From: Rotaria macrura
Taxonomy: Eukaryota; Rotifera; Eurotatoria; Philodinida; Philodinidae
Reading direction: 5' to 3'
Assembly: GCA_900239685.1 (NCBI GenBank)
Contig: OENT01000427.1
Span: 54,476-118,475, forward strand
Length of the DNA: 64,000 nt
Shown: one piece after another, positions 12,784 through 25,703 of the stretch
Position numbering within the stretch: the stretch's first letter is position 1
Layout of the letters: each line of letters begins with the position of its first letter
The notes under the pieces: model-generated
What the model saw: the letters and a program-made list of their open reading frames with translations, nothing else
Told to the model about the DNA's origin: nothing
The model's database searches: none
Made by a program: the position numbers and the translations under genes

Positions 12784-14920
12784 TTAATTGAGCGAAAATG
12801 AAGTTAACATTGAATGAACAAGATTAGCAAATGGTTGCCGTTCAAGTAAAGATTTATCTACATCACTTCCAAATCTTTGATGTTCTAAAACTTGTCCGAC
12901 AATGGCCAAAAGTACTTTGTGTCCTTCATTTTGTCCATATCGATATATTAAATAAGACCATAGAATATTAATATATTGTTCTTGTGCTTGTAGTATATGA
13001 CCTATTGTTTTTTCAGATGGCTGATAATAATAATTTGAATCATAATTCGTTACTAAACATGGTGATAAGAACAGTATCATTTGAACAATTTTACTTATGG
13101 CAGGATCAAAACCAATTGTATGCTTCAGTTTTTGTATTAAATATTCTGCACGTAGTAATAAATCATTGCCATATACGTAGACATAAACAGCATGGCAAGC
13201 TCTTTTAGGATCAAAATGTGTTACATTGTTGTTAGTATTCATTAAATCCATCGATGAAAATAATAGGAGATAATGTAAATTCGTACGCACTAACCATGCA
13301 CGATCGTTACTGTTCATATCCATGGAAAATGCTGGAATTGTGGCACGAAAAAACGATACTAGTGATGTGAGACGTACAGTTAATACGTTCATAAATGTAT
13401 GCTCTTTTAAGCGACATTTTATTGGTTGTCCACTTAAATACTCTTCACGTTGTTCTTCAGCTTGTAATATTGGATGCAAACAATAATGTTCATATGCACT
13501 ACGAATATTTGTCAACTGTATCCAATCATCGGATGATAATGGTGTTGAAGGTTTACCAGCTGGATGAAAGTTGGCATTTGATGACTAAAATAAAATAGAT
13601 GTAAAATTCAATAAAACTTGTTTGCTAAATATTGGATCCTACTTCTTGTGGTATGCGACGATTTGACTTGTGTGATGAAGTTGCCGATGTTGATAATGAT
13701 GCGGCTAAAAGTTTTTCTTGCCGTTGTAAACGATTTGCCTTGACAAGTTGTAAACGAGCGGCACGTTCTTCATCGGTTCGAATTAGATCTTTTTGCATGC
13801 CAACAGCAAAACACTTTGCTAAACGGCATGTAGGGCATTGTCGTCGTGTACGTTCATTTACAGGGCATTGACTACCGAAACGGCAAGGTGGTAGAGCCTG
13901 ATTTCGAATAGACGGATACATTAATAAGTTTTTTTTTAATTTTTCAGATTTTAATCTATGTTGATACTTACGGAGCCAGTACGACCATTTCGTCGAAAAA
14001 ATGCTTTACATGTTGAGCAAGTAATAACACCGAAATTTCGACCCGTATTCTTTTCAAAACCACATACACGACATGGATCGCCTGGCGATATACGATGTGA
14101 AAGTTGCGGGGAAATCTTAAATAGAAAAGAAATATTTGTAAATCACAAATAATGCTTCAATTCTGAGCGAAATAAATTCTCAAAACATTGACTACTTTTT
14201 AAATGTAGAAGGAATATGAAGTAATGTCATGCTAACCTTTCTAATAATAAATCATATCTGAATGTACTAATACTCTACTCTAATTAAATTCATATCTCTT
14301 CCCTATTAAATGATTGGAATTACGCTTCGAGTTCTATCTCATCAAGCGATTAACACTGTTTTTTTGTTTTCGTTTTTACATGGAATATAGAATATTTTTG
14401 TTCATAAAAATACAACATAAACTTCGTCTTCACCAGTAGTCATTACTGAGTGCTCTGTCAATAAATGAAAAAAAAAGGAAGCGATGATAGAAAATGTTAA
14501 ATAAAATACTATACATCAATGAATAATAAACGTTTTCAACTATAATGATTTATTCGAACAGGGTTCAATTATATAACTGTAAATAACATGTACATTATGC
14601 ACTACGTTAACCGTTTTTTCTAGAGGAAAAACACGGTTTTTCAGCTTCTTTTTCATTTAACTGTCTATCTCTGAATTTCTTAACAATAAAACTAAATCAA
14701 AATTTTCATTTTTCATCAAATAACTGAAAAAGTCATTAAGTCCATTTCTTGTTGATTCTATGATTGATCATAGCTAACATTTTATTTCTCTCATCGAAAA
14801 TGAATTCCTTACTTTTTTGGGTACATGATTCAACAACATTGTATTGTTAACAGGAGTTCCAGTTTTTCCGAATTTATAATGCATATCATCTTCATCGTAT
14901 GTATCCATTATACCCAACAT
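12784..14920 (-). CDS. Nuclear receptor 1 (divergent, P-box CSTCKA)
   Basis: Ligand-regulated transcription factor of the nuclear hormone receptor superfamily. Four exons, all phase 0: 14813-14920, 13972-14115, 13643-13897 and 12784-13584; 435 aa. DNA-binding domain about residues 53-120. Zinc finger I has CRVC and the unusual P-box [10 protein letters not shown]. Zinc finger II has CRFGSQC, then CPTCRLAKC, followed by FAVGM. A charged hinge follows, then a ligand-binding domain of about 240 residues containing the helix 3-4 signature ([19 protein letters not shown]) and a helix 8-10 part with [18 protein letters not shown] clear AF-2 helix is not obvious at the C-terminus ([15 protein letters not shown]). 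The sequence differs from the NR2-NR6 group, so it is an older branch. Ligand and orthology unknown. Start: first Met of a 36-codon acidic leader exon; other 5' exons cannot be excluded. Confidence 0.88.
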
Positions 14921-17900
14921 TTTTTTCACCGGGACGCAAAAAGCAGATTTGTCTTGTTCTTGTAATGTAACGCGTATATGCGTTTTACGAAGGTAATGGT
15001 ATGTATGTTTGCACTTGAGTAGTAGTAGCTCTGCGTTCTGTTTTTTTTCTCTTTCGTCTATAATAACAAGATGAATCGAGAAAAGAAGGAGAGAAAAAAA
15101 GAACTTGAAACTTTTTCTTTCATTATATATATATTACACTCTCGTTCGTTCGTTTCTCTGTCAAAGAGTATATAGTTTTTTCATGAAGGACGCAATTGCC
15201 TTTACCCTAAGAAGTAGGACAAGCAGATATTTTGAACTGTTCTAATGGGAAAAGTTCAGATAAGAGTTAAAAACTAACATTAGAGAATCTGAAGTATACG
15301 AATCGATGTTTATCTGTTGTAAATTAGCACCAGTCAAGTCAATGCAACCAATTACATTAGGCAATATTAAAAAACTAAATAAAACTGATTTACGTCATAT
15401 AAATGTAAATAACGAATAAAGTTTGACATAGATAGGGCTCTATTTTAGTTTCTGTGATTATAATCATAAACGAATAGCCATTAGAAAACGTATTTCACCA
15501 ACGCTCGTGTCCGGACACGTGACTCAATTTCGATGATTTAAATTGAGAAAAAAAGACAATTCTGATTGTCACCCTTTCATCTAGATTTCAATTCGACACT
15601 GAGAGAGCTACTTGTAATGTTTACTATGCTGAATTGAATACTTTATTTGTCAGTTAGTTTTCAAAGTATACAACTATTTCAAACTTTTGTCTTTTCCTTG
15701 ATTATAATCCATACATATAATACACAAATCGAGAACGAACTGCTTATAACTGTAATTTTGTTTCAATGAAAACAGACGCTTTCGTTTACTTCTTATTTAA
15801 AATCAATTCTGTTCTTTTGCTTCAATCGGAAAAAAGGCATCAGATACTTTCAATATTCTAAGAACATGATAGAAATGATTCTGAAGAAAATAAATTCTTT
15901 GCATACATACTTGTTAAGTCAATCGATGTATTTATGAGAATGACTTGAATTGTGTAGGTAATTAGCTATATAAATTAGAAGGAAAATGCACGTGTTGGCA
16001 TCTGATTTTGCCTCGTGTCGTTTCTCCAAAGATTCTTTTTACCCACAAGTACGTTGTATTGTTGCTAGAAGTACTGTAAGCACTTGCGTCCTTCTTTCTT
16101 CTTTCCTTTTCTTGTCGACAACCAATAAAGTCCTTTGACGGATAGCATCAGGCAAAAAGAAAAAAGAGCCGACAAAAAATAGGAAAAAAAAGACGCAAAA
16201 AATATAGGAAGGCTGTTTTGCAGAAGAAGAAACGACACAAGAACAAGAAAAAAAAGTTGCCGTAGTTGTAAGGTCAACATAGGCTTTATCTATAATGTTC
16301 GAAGAATAATAAACATTTACATATATCTCGAATGTACCGAAGGACTTATTATAGGGATACGCAGACGGATAGAAAAAAGTACTCAAAAATAAAACATGTT
16401 GATATTTCTTTAAATTTTTACCTATTTTAGCAATTGCATAGATATGCCTATATTTATTTATATTTAATCCCCACACATATGGAAAAAAAATTTCTTTTAG
16501 TTAACTAATTTTTTCTTGTTCGCGTTAACAATAAAAATAGGTTTATTCACAAGAAATCAGTTATTATGCCTCGTGTTCTTGACACGTGATCAGCTTCAAT
16601 TGCGTTAATAAAGCAATCTCAATAAGTGCATAAAGTAAAATTCGACACAAAACAGAGACACATCTATGGTTTGAATGCTTAACGGTTGAATTCACTCATA
16701 CAAGAATACATACTAATTTTAAAACAGTGACAGCATAGAAAGCGACGAAATATTTTTATTAATTAATTGATCTTTTCCATTTTCAAAGCGCTATAAAAAA
16801 TAAAATACATAGACAAAAACAAACAATAAAAAGATTGATTATAATCTTATTAAACTTATATCGATATTTAATTCGAGAACAAATATATTTCTCCACTCTA
16901 TCTTTTACGTCTTTTTTCTACATCATACGAAACTCTTTAAAGTTTCTGCTTATTAAATATTCACAAGAGAAAGCAAGTTTACGATTGGTAAAAACCTTTT
17001 TTTGTGAAAAGATTATTTCGTAGACTAATTTCTTGATATACTATCACGCATGATTATTTTGATAAAGAAATGCAAGCATAATTTTATTTGAAAAAGAAAG
17101 ATGACAGTGTTTTATCATCTAGGATTACAATGCAATTCTTCAACATGATGAACTTCTGGAAGATAGCTATTGTTATTTGAGTAAAAACTTGAATTCTTTT
17201 AATTCTATAGAATTGATTCAAGTTGCTTCAAAGTATAAGATTTCATATATTTGAACTATTGAAAAATATGTTGTTGGGAATAAATCAGAAAAGATTAAGT
17301 ACATGGAGTGAAACGTCACAGTTAGTAAATAACAACAGGTAATTTTTCTTTTCGAAAGGAATTTTAACACATATGATATAAATATTCATCGGCAAATATC
17401 ATTAAATGAATTTAAAATAAATCAACGATGCAATTCATTCATTTTTGTACGAAATCAGATATTTTGATTTTGTTTCATGCTATTCAACAAGAAAAATATT
17501 GTCTAAAGGACTAAAAGACAATGAAATGTTGATGAAAAATTTTTCTAATATGTAATCTTTCCTAGATAACTGAAATAAAAACATGATATAATCATAGAAC
17601 TCTTAATTGCTTATTTTGCATTTCATAGAAAACTTCTTTTCACATGAAGGATTCTTCTTAGCTTCCTCTCTATTTTACAGGAAAAAAAAACAGACATCGA
17701 GATCATGTAAGAGTTCATAACACGAATATTTGATGTTTACGTGTCAACGTTGATATAATGTTCCTCTCAATGTAAAAGAACACAAGGGTATCATGCAACA
17801 TTATAAACATCAATCAGTACTAGGAATAAAAAAAAATTTTTGTTTCCTCTTCTTTTTGTCTCTACTATGTGAGAAATTAGATTTAATGTGACTCAGATAT

Positions 17901-20589
17901 TTATGTTAAACACATTTTTCTTATAGGTTTTCCAAACAAGAAAAATGAAATAAGTATCTTCCATTTATCTACAACCAATACTCATGGTTTTTATTTGTAG
18001 CATGAAATCAATTCATAATTAAAGAATCGTCTGTCAGACAATAATAATTAGGTTGCCATTGAATTAATTAATATAGACTTCATTCCATCTTTCCAGTGAT
18101 ATTTGCAGCGTGTTAGTTGTACTTTTTCATGAAAGAAAAAGATAATAAAACGAAAGAAGTACAATTTATCATGAAAACCATTCAAGCACCTCATTATAAG
18201 ACAGCATCGTTAAATAAAAGAAAACTATTAAGACTTCAACGTAGACATGTTCATTTGCATTAGTTCATCATTTAAATGGGTATATTCATAAAACAGCACC
18301 ACATTAATTGTTGTGACAATATTTTTGACCATGGTCTAATGCGTGTCTACTAGTTTTGAATTTGCAAGTACATGTTTGAGAGTTTTTTCTTGAATACTAT
18401 TGTAAAAGAATACAACAATTAATAACTGTTGAATGTTCTGTTTTTTCTCAACTTATGTCATCCGCTTTATTACATTAAATTCGAGCAAAGTAAATACCAA
18501 GGTTAGCGCCCAGGAATATGGCAAATAGATCGAATTGAACCTTGGAGAATAGCAGATAGTTCTATGTTTTGAAGTCATCGAGAACAAACTTTTTCAATTC
18601 TAGTTGTTGGGAAATAAATATAAAAGATTATTTTACAAATGAATATATAGTTTCCTACCAATTATAAAATGTCATATATGTATACTCTGATTTCTATTGA
18701 TTAGAATAAAAATAAGAGAAAATTAGAATATTTTTCTTGAATAATTTTTAATAGAAAAATTGATTGCTTTGGTGATTCGCATCGTTTTGACTTGTTCGAT
18801 ATTTAAAGAAAACATGAAAATTTACGTTACCAGTAAAAGGGTTATCGTCCATACATACAATCCACATTGACATGATTCTTTTAGCATATGATAAAATAAG
18901 AAATCCTAAACAATATCTCGTCATCTGCATACGCCAAACAAGAGATTCATGTCAAGAGAAACTAATGAATTAGAGAACGAAAATTCGTAATTATATTTTT
19001 AATGTCCTATATTAGCATGATTAAATACGATTGTTTGATCACAATTAATTGACTCGAAGGATTCTGTAAATGTAAATTTCAATAATGATAGAAAAGAAAA
19101 TAGATTGTGATTCTCTTTTAATTTATTTCAATTGTCTTCATAAGGGAGCATCTTCAAGTAACCAGTGGATCATCATTGTTGAATATTAGACTATAGGTTA
19201 TCAAAAGTATTACCGCTACGTATGACATACGAGTAAATCTGTCTATAAAATCTTTCTATTCCAGTTCTCTTACTTAGAAAAAAAACAGCCTAAGAAAATT
19301 TTTGTTTTTATTTATCCAGATTTTCGAACATGCCAAATGCGTCGGAGAAACAATGCATATTTCTGCTTCCAATTTATCACTCACTTAATTTTGAAAATAA
19401 TGTTATTTTACTTAAAACATCATAAAATTCAATAACTTACAAGATTTTTTTAAATAGATCCACCAATTTGACATTTCCATTAAATCACAAGTAATTTACA
19501 GACAGTTTTCTTTTAATTTACTGTATCAACTGTCACTAGAATCTTAATTCATAAAAAAGAGTAGACAAATTTTTTTGTAGTCATATTCGAAATGTGCGTG
19601 ATTGGCAAGTCACATACTAGTAGCTTTTCATGATCAAATGATTAATCGTCTTAAAAGCATTTCCTCATAACTATAAATCTAATATAAGTTCTTTTTGGAA
19701 GAAGTACTGAATAATTGAGTTTTTCGTTCTCTTCGATATGTACCGAATTTTTCAGTAGAATACTTATGTCTCACTAAACTTACTAGTGATCATTGAGTAA
19801 AAACTCGTCATCTAAAAGTGATCATATACTTTTTCTTTGTACTGTAATTCATCATATATTTTCAATTATGAATGTATCGATAAAAGTTCTCCGTGTTAGA
19901 TTAATTCTATTTCTCAATATTGATTGCTTCATTGACAAACGGTAGTTTGTTTTCAACATCGTGACAAAAATCATTAGAATATAGAAATTTATTGTTAGAA
20001 ATCTACAAGTTTTCCCAATAGCATAAAAATCATGAGAATGAATATTATTAATTATATATTCAGTCATTTGAAGATAACATAAATATCGTTTTTCGTAATT
20101 TAGAAAAAAAAATGTTTCTATGCATAGTTACGTGTGACTACGTAGACTATGATCATTGATAATCTTTTCTTCCTGTTCAACGAATGAAATGTGATCAACT
20201 GTAAATATAATTCAAATTAGATTCATAAAAATTAGCAGCAAGCATAATTACTAATTGCAAATGGATAAAATAAGTCAAGTGAATGGATAGCTATCAGGAA
20301 AGATTAATCGAATACCTTAGACGAACATGTACATGCACTCTACATGTTTGTTCAGGTGCACCGACAATTGAGTCTTCATTGATGTATAAGGCAATATACA
20401 GAATCAACATCTACCCATGTACGTAGATGAGGTTTGAAAATGCTGTAAACCTGCCAATTATCATGTTGTGCATGATTCCTTGATATTCGCATCTATGAAT
20501 AAGACGACTATCTCTACATAAATGAACAAGTATTCACAAATATCTACTATGATGCCTAGCTTAGAATTTGTCGCCTGTTTCGATGATAA
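14921..20589. other. Long intergenic spacer, no gene recognised
   Basis: About 5.7 kb of AT-rich DNA upstream of nuclear receptor 1. The first few hundred bases, including pyrimidine-rich stretches and a TATATATA run near 15123-15136, could hold its promoter. A 145-codon minus-strand frame at 16039-16476 is low-complexity and hydrophobic and is not credible as a gene. Nothing else stood out. Confidence 0.5.
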
Positions 20590-21023
20590 CTTTTTGGAGC
20601 GTCCATTTCGAAACAATCGACGTTGTACTCCTCGCTTTTCAAATTCGACGTGAAACATTTTTTCGAGATTGAAGCATCAGCTACCTCGAACGAACAACTC
20701 ATCAGAAGACTGGCACAGAACTATTCAAGTAGTGTGATCCCTGATCTATTTTCACGATGAAGTTACTCATAAATGTTTTTTAGCACTCAGCACGAGAAAA
20801 TCCATCAATCTATGAATCTATCAAAGACTTAAAAATCGGACAGCACGCGAATTCGATTATGCCTGAACAGTTGCAAGCTGTGGTTGTTAAATTAAAAAAG
20901 CGAGTGAAATACGAGCTCTTGGATGAACAATTACAACTACTAGTTTCGTCTTTTCATCTGATGCGAAAAGAATTGTATTTTAAAAGAGAGAGAACTCTGT
21001 TCAATTTTTTATATGAATGTTAG
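20590..21023 (+). pseudogene. Candidate two-exon coding remnant, function unknown
   Basis: An open frame at 20590-20733 ends in a possible donor (gtgatc). A 50-nt intron to ttttttag leads in phase 0 to an 80-codon frame at 20784-21023 ending in TAG. The composition is protein-like (KFDVKHFFEIEA, NEQLIRRLAQNYSSS, then HSARENPSIYESIKDL and MPEQLQAVVVKLKKRVKYE) and unlike the low-complexity chance frames around it. No start Met is visible and a stop (TAA at 20587) closes the frame upstream. It may be a broken gene or the decayed end of a transposon protein. I do not recognise the family. Confidence 0.35.
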
Positions 21024-24000
21024 CTCGACTAAATGAAGTTATTTTCTCGTGTTTTATCAATAGTTCTTTAAATCAGGCTCAACTGTCATGTCACCGTTTA
21101 TTCATAATACAAACACTAGTGTTCTGTTCATCGTAAAAAAATGAAAATTGGATAATAAATAAAACAATAACTAAATACTTATGTTACGTATGGATTTCTA
21201 GTTTCAATTTTTTATTTATAAATCGTATATCTACAAACACTATTCTATGGAACAAGTCTAATGAGGAGTATGAATAAAAATAAGTATGATTGAATTTGTG
21301 ATATTATTTAAGTAGTAGATCAAAAATATCGAGTCATTCCTAATATAGTAAAACTAATAGATATATGTTCAACTATAACTATGATTGAAAAAAACGAATA
21401 AATGTAAACATCGTAGAAATGCATAAATATTAATAGTTCTTATTGTAATCAATGATTAGATAAGTCATGATAGGATATTAAAAGAAATCTTATTTTTAAC
21501 ATCGGTCTTCAATGCATCTAATAATATTCAACGAACCTTTTAATACATTAGTTTAATTGTCTATTGATATTTTGCAGGAACTTGAAAGCAAGATTATTTT
21601 TACTCCCATATGTCATAATGACATCGATAAAAGATGTACTATTTCGCTATAGCCAGAGATTTATGTAAAGCTAAAATCCAAGATTCATTAGATCGTATTA
21701 AAAAATGCTGTTCAGTGGATTACAAGGAAAAATCCTTTCGTAAATACAAAAGCTAATGTATGTAGCAGACTGAGTATCATTCAATAAAACTACATATGGT
21801 ATACGATTAATATCTAATATGATGGTATCGCTTGAATTCTTATTCTAGAATAAAAAAACAATGGTTTTTTCTTAGTTAAATGATGAAAATGAAAGTACTA
21901 ATCGATCCAAGACTATATTCAAGTAAGTAATTTGATGATTTTATGCACTCATAATAAAATTTAATCTGCTTCCTTTTTTTAATATTAATTTCATCGTTAC
22001 AAAGGATGTCATTTGTCGTTATTTGATCTAATCTACAATACTTAAAAAACATTTTACTATTTTAAATCAATAGATACTGATCGACACTAAATTACAAGGA
22101 GTTTTAAGTACATGTGTGAATTCGTAAAAATAAATTACTTAAATATAATAATAGATTTATTCGAGCATGAATTTTCAATGTCTTCTTTTCTCATATTTGT
22201 CTTTCTTTCGTTAGAGAATAGAAATGATGATGAAGTTTGATGTTCTCTCAATAGTTCTAGACTAATTTGGAATGTCAGGTTCTTCATAAAATGATGAATC
22301 CCAATAATCTCCTTCGAATGAAGAAAACAGTGCGTGCTTTTAATTATAAAAGAGAATGAAGTAGAGAGCTATTTACAATAATTTCATTCAAGTACCGACC
22401 GAAAAAGCAAACTAGCGTGAGTCTCTTTATATTTCTATATTTGAAATCTACAGTATACATGTACTTGATCAACAGAGAACTGCAACATGTGTTCACTGAA
22501 TGAGCTAATTAATATAAGGAAAATGAAGAAAGTCACGGATTTTCTATCGAATAAATAAATTCTTTAGCATGTGTAGTGAACATGTCTTAAGTTCGTTACG
22601 CGTAGGAAGAAAAACGATGAGTATAATACGAAATCACGAACATGAACCAAGTGACAGTTGTTATGGCTATTGATGAAGATTAACGTGGTTCTTTTGTTGC
22701 ACACTGTTGATAGTGAAAAGTGATGTGAAAAACAAGTTAATCATATTTTCAGCTGGCATAAAAATGTTGTAACTGAAGGCGGCGATAGATAGTAAACAAA
22801 CATTTCTAATTCTCAAAAGGCGTGTCCTGTATTCTAAAAGAACTTCTATCATTTTTCTGGTTTACTTATTCCTAGTAAAGAATTGATATTCCTTAAAATT
22901 CGGTCAGTGTTACTGTATACAATCAGAATAGTCTTCTAAGGAGATAATTTATTGATTAATCACTTTTTGACTTCAGTAATATTTAGCCTATAGATATTGC
23001 AGTATTTCACTAAGATCTCTAAGTAGATTCAAATTTAGATTGAACTTGAAAGAAGCTATCATTTTCTTTAAATAGTCCTAGTAGGAAGACAATTGTTTTC
23101 TTTTTCTTAAAACTTGTTATTTTTTTAAATAGTTTCAATTTGAAAATTTGCGGTTACAGACAGAACTCAAGATAGACATATTTCTATACATACTCTATGT
23201 CAAATACAAATATTGAAAATGTTAAAACTCAAAGAGATTTTTTGCAAAACTAATGATTTTGTCTTACGTAGTTTATTCATACAGTGCTCTTGGCTTTTGT
23301 TGAAAGTTCGTCATTGAAATTCAAAATGAGATAACTTATTCTCTTCCAGTTTTGTGACTACACTCTACATCGTATAGACATCAAATAGAAGATAACTATG
23401 GTATGAATCTTATTAAGCTAAGCCTTCAAATCTTTTCCAAATCACTATTTCTCTAACATACACTCTATATTGATAAAACGAGGATAAACAATCCAACGAT
23501 CTTTGTAGGAAGTTGAACTCTGAAAAGTGTCTTCTCAATTTGAGTCAACAATCATAATCGAGCCTAGTCAATACCGGAACACTCTTGATTTGAAATGAAG
23601 TCAAATACTCTGAGAAAATATTTCTTTTTCTTGTTTGGCATGTTTTTAAATAGCCGGTGAATGAAATTAATGCAATCTTTAATGCAAACATTGATCAACA
23701 CAAGGACAAAGAAGAACTCATTACATTGAAAAACGGCTTAGGGAAATCTAAATCTTGAGGCAATCACTCTCCGATTGCATATAGAAAGCTTGAGGGAACG
23801 TTCTCTTTGATTGCGTAGAGACTATAGGCAATGCTCAAAATGTCTTACCCATTCAATGAAAACCTTCTAGTTATAAAATTTCGGTACGGAATGTTTGTTG
23901 GTTTGTGTGTCAAATATACAGCGATAACAATATTAAAGAGAAGACAGCAATGTGATGCCTTGTTCAATTTTGTTTTATTCGAATCAGAAATACAAATGCG

Positions 24001-25703
24001 ACTTTCATAGACACGAAGATGAAAGAATAATGTTTTGAATCATGCATCAAAAACGTTTTAGAGATTTGCAATTGGCTACTATAAAAAAAAACTCGATTCA
24101 ACCGATTGAATTATTTCTAATAAGTTTTCATTGATTTACTATTCATTCAAATCATCAATCAAAGACATTTCATACTACACAAGGCTCTCGAAATTTAAAT
24201 GTTGAAGATTGAATTGCATAGAATACTCTAGTAGAACTTGTGAACATGGATTGTTCATGAATATCTCCCAAAAGACATGGTTTTCTCAGTCGTTTTTCTA
24301 AGAAAATGAACGAAAAGAACTTGAACACACTTAGCTGAAAAAAAATACTCCTATGTATCTTGGTTTCTTTCCTGTGTAAGAAGACATTCAAAGCACTCGT
24401 ATCGTTTTTTTTGTCGTGTTTGCCATCGGCATTCTGGTTGTGGTCACATTTTATTGACAAAAGAGTTGAGATCGAAAACTTTTATTGCTTGAAAAATAAC
24501 TGAAAAAATAAGAATTGGACATCAAGATTGTTTGTCTCCTCGCATACAGTGAGAGAGAGATCCTTCTACAATAGTCTATGTGATATTAAAGCACCACTGA
24601 CAACTAAAAGTAGGAAAAATATTGAAATATGATAAAGAGAAGAAATTTCATGCTTGGCTTATACAGTTTAGTTGAACTGATGAAATGACGTTCACGTATT
24701 TTTTTCTCTTCTCAGCTCATTTTTCGATTAAGATGTAACAAAGGAAAATCGAGAATGAAGAATGATAAAATTTTCACAAAGTTTACTTGTGACATTCATT
24801 AAATACTACAAGTTCATAGGTTTCGATTAACAAAATACGTTGATAAAAAGTAATTTGATCCTGTACCAAGGGCTACGCATGCTAGAGAATTTGTTTCTCC
24901 TCTCCATGACAAGACTACGATTTCATTCTGATTGGTTTTATTCGTTCAATGAAACCGTGCAAGATATGAATGAAGTGCACACAATATTTATATGAAAATC
25001 TAACGATTCTTTTTGTTATCAATAGAAAAAGAAAATAGGACATTAACTTCATCATTTTTTGTTTGATAAATTTTAAAATGTGGGGTTAGTTTGTAAATAG
25101 AAACATCAAACTTTCTCCTAACTTAAAAACTTCATCATGAATACTTTCGTTGTTTTTCTTTTGTAAAAATAATTTAACGAATAGAGATGTAAACAATAAA
25201 TCCATCTACCCATCCGGTAGAATGATGGAGTTACTTGTTGAAGAGAAACAAGAGAAAATATTTATTGTAAATAACATTTTTCTGTTGCAAATCGTGCAAC
25301 CTTTAATTTCCTACAAGTTGATTCTTATTCAACATTTTTTGTCTTTCTGAAAATAAAATACATATTGGTTGAATTGTTATGTTGTTCTTACATCTGACAA
25401 GACGTTCGCTACCATAGAGAGTTCGTCTTTCTCTCCTACTATTCTCGAATTTTTTTGTTTGTTTAGTATGTTCGTTCTTGGTGTCTTTAATTCTTGCTTG
25501 AAATAAACTGATTGAAATGCTCTCCCGATTTCTTTTCTTTCTTTCTCTCTCGTTTCTTTTTATAACCTCGTTTTGATTTTCACTTTTATTTAAAACGTTT
25601 TTTTCTTCTTCTTCTTCTTCTTCTTTCTTTCTTGCAACTAGTATACATTACTTTTGGTTTGATTCTCACAATTAAACACTCAGACAAGAATTAAATAGAC
25701 ACT
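21024..25703. other. Intergenic spacer, no gene recognised
   Basis: AT-rich spacer before the plus-strand gene at 25704. Isolated open frames of 60-96 codons look like chance. The last 200 bases are the pyrimidine-rich leader annotated separately. Confidence 0.5.
25510..25641 (+). promoter_or_regulatory. Pyrimidine-rich tract with (TTC)n and splice acceptor before the start codon
   Basis: T/C-rich stretch including a TTC microsatellite (about 25602-25625) and ending in a strong acceptor-like ttgcaactag at 25641, 62 nt before the ATG of the unknown gene. It may be the 3' end of a 5' UTR intron or a spliced-leader acceptor; the sequence alone cannot decide. Confidence 0.4.

Noticed and set aside
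16039-16476. 145-codon minus-strand open frame with hydrophobic runs
   Set aside because: It overlaps a low-complexity A/G-rich stretch that lacks stops; the hydrophobic F/S/C runs are the translation of that bias, and a second frame is open in the same place.
24170-24460. 96-codon minus-strand open frame
   Set aside because: No domain, no splice partners; chance size.
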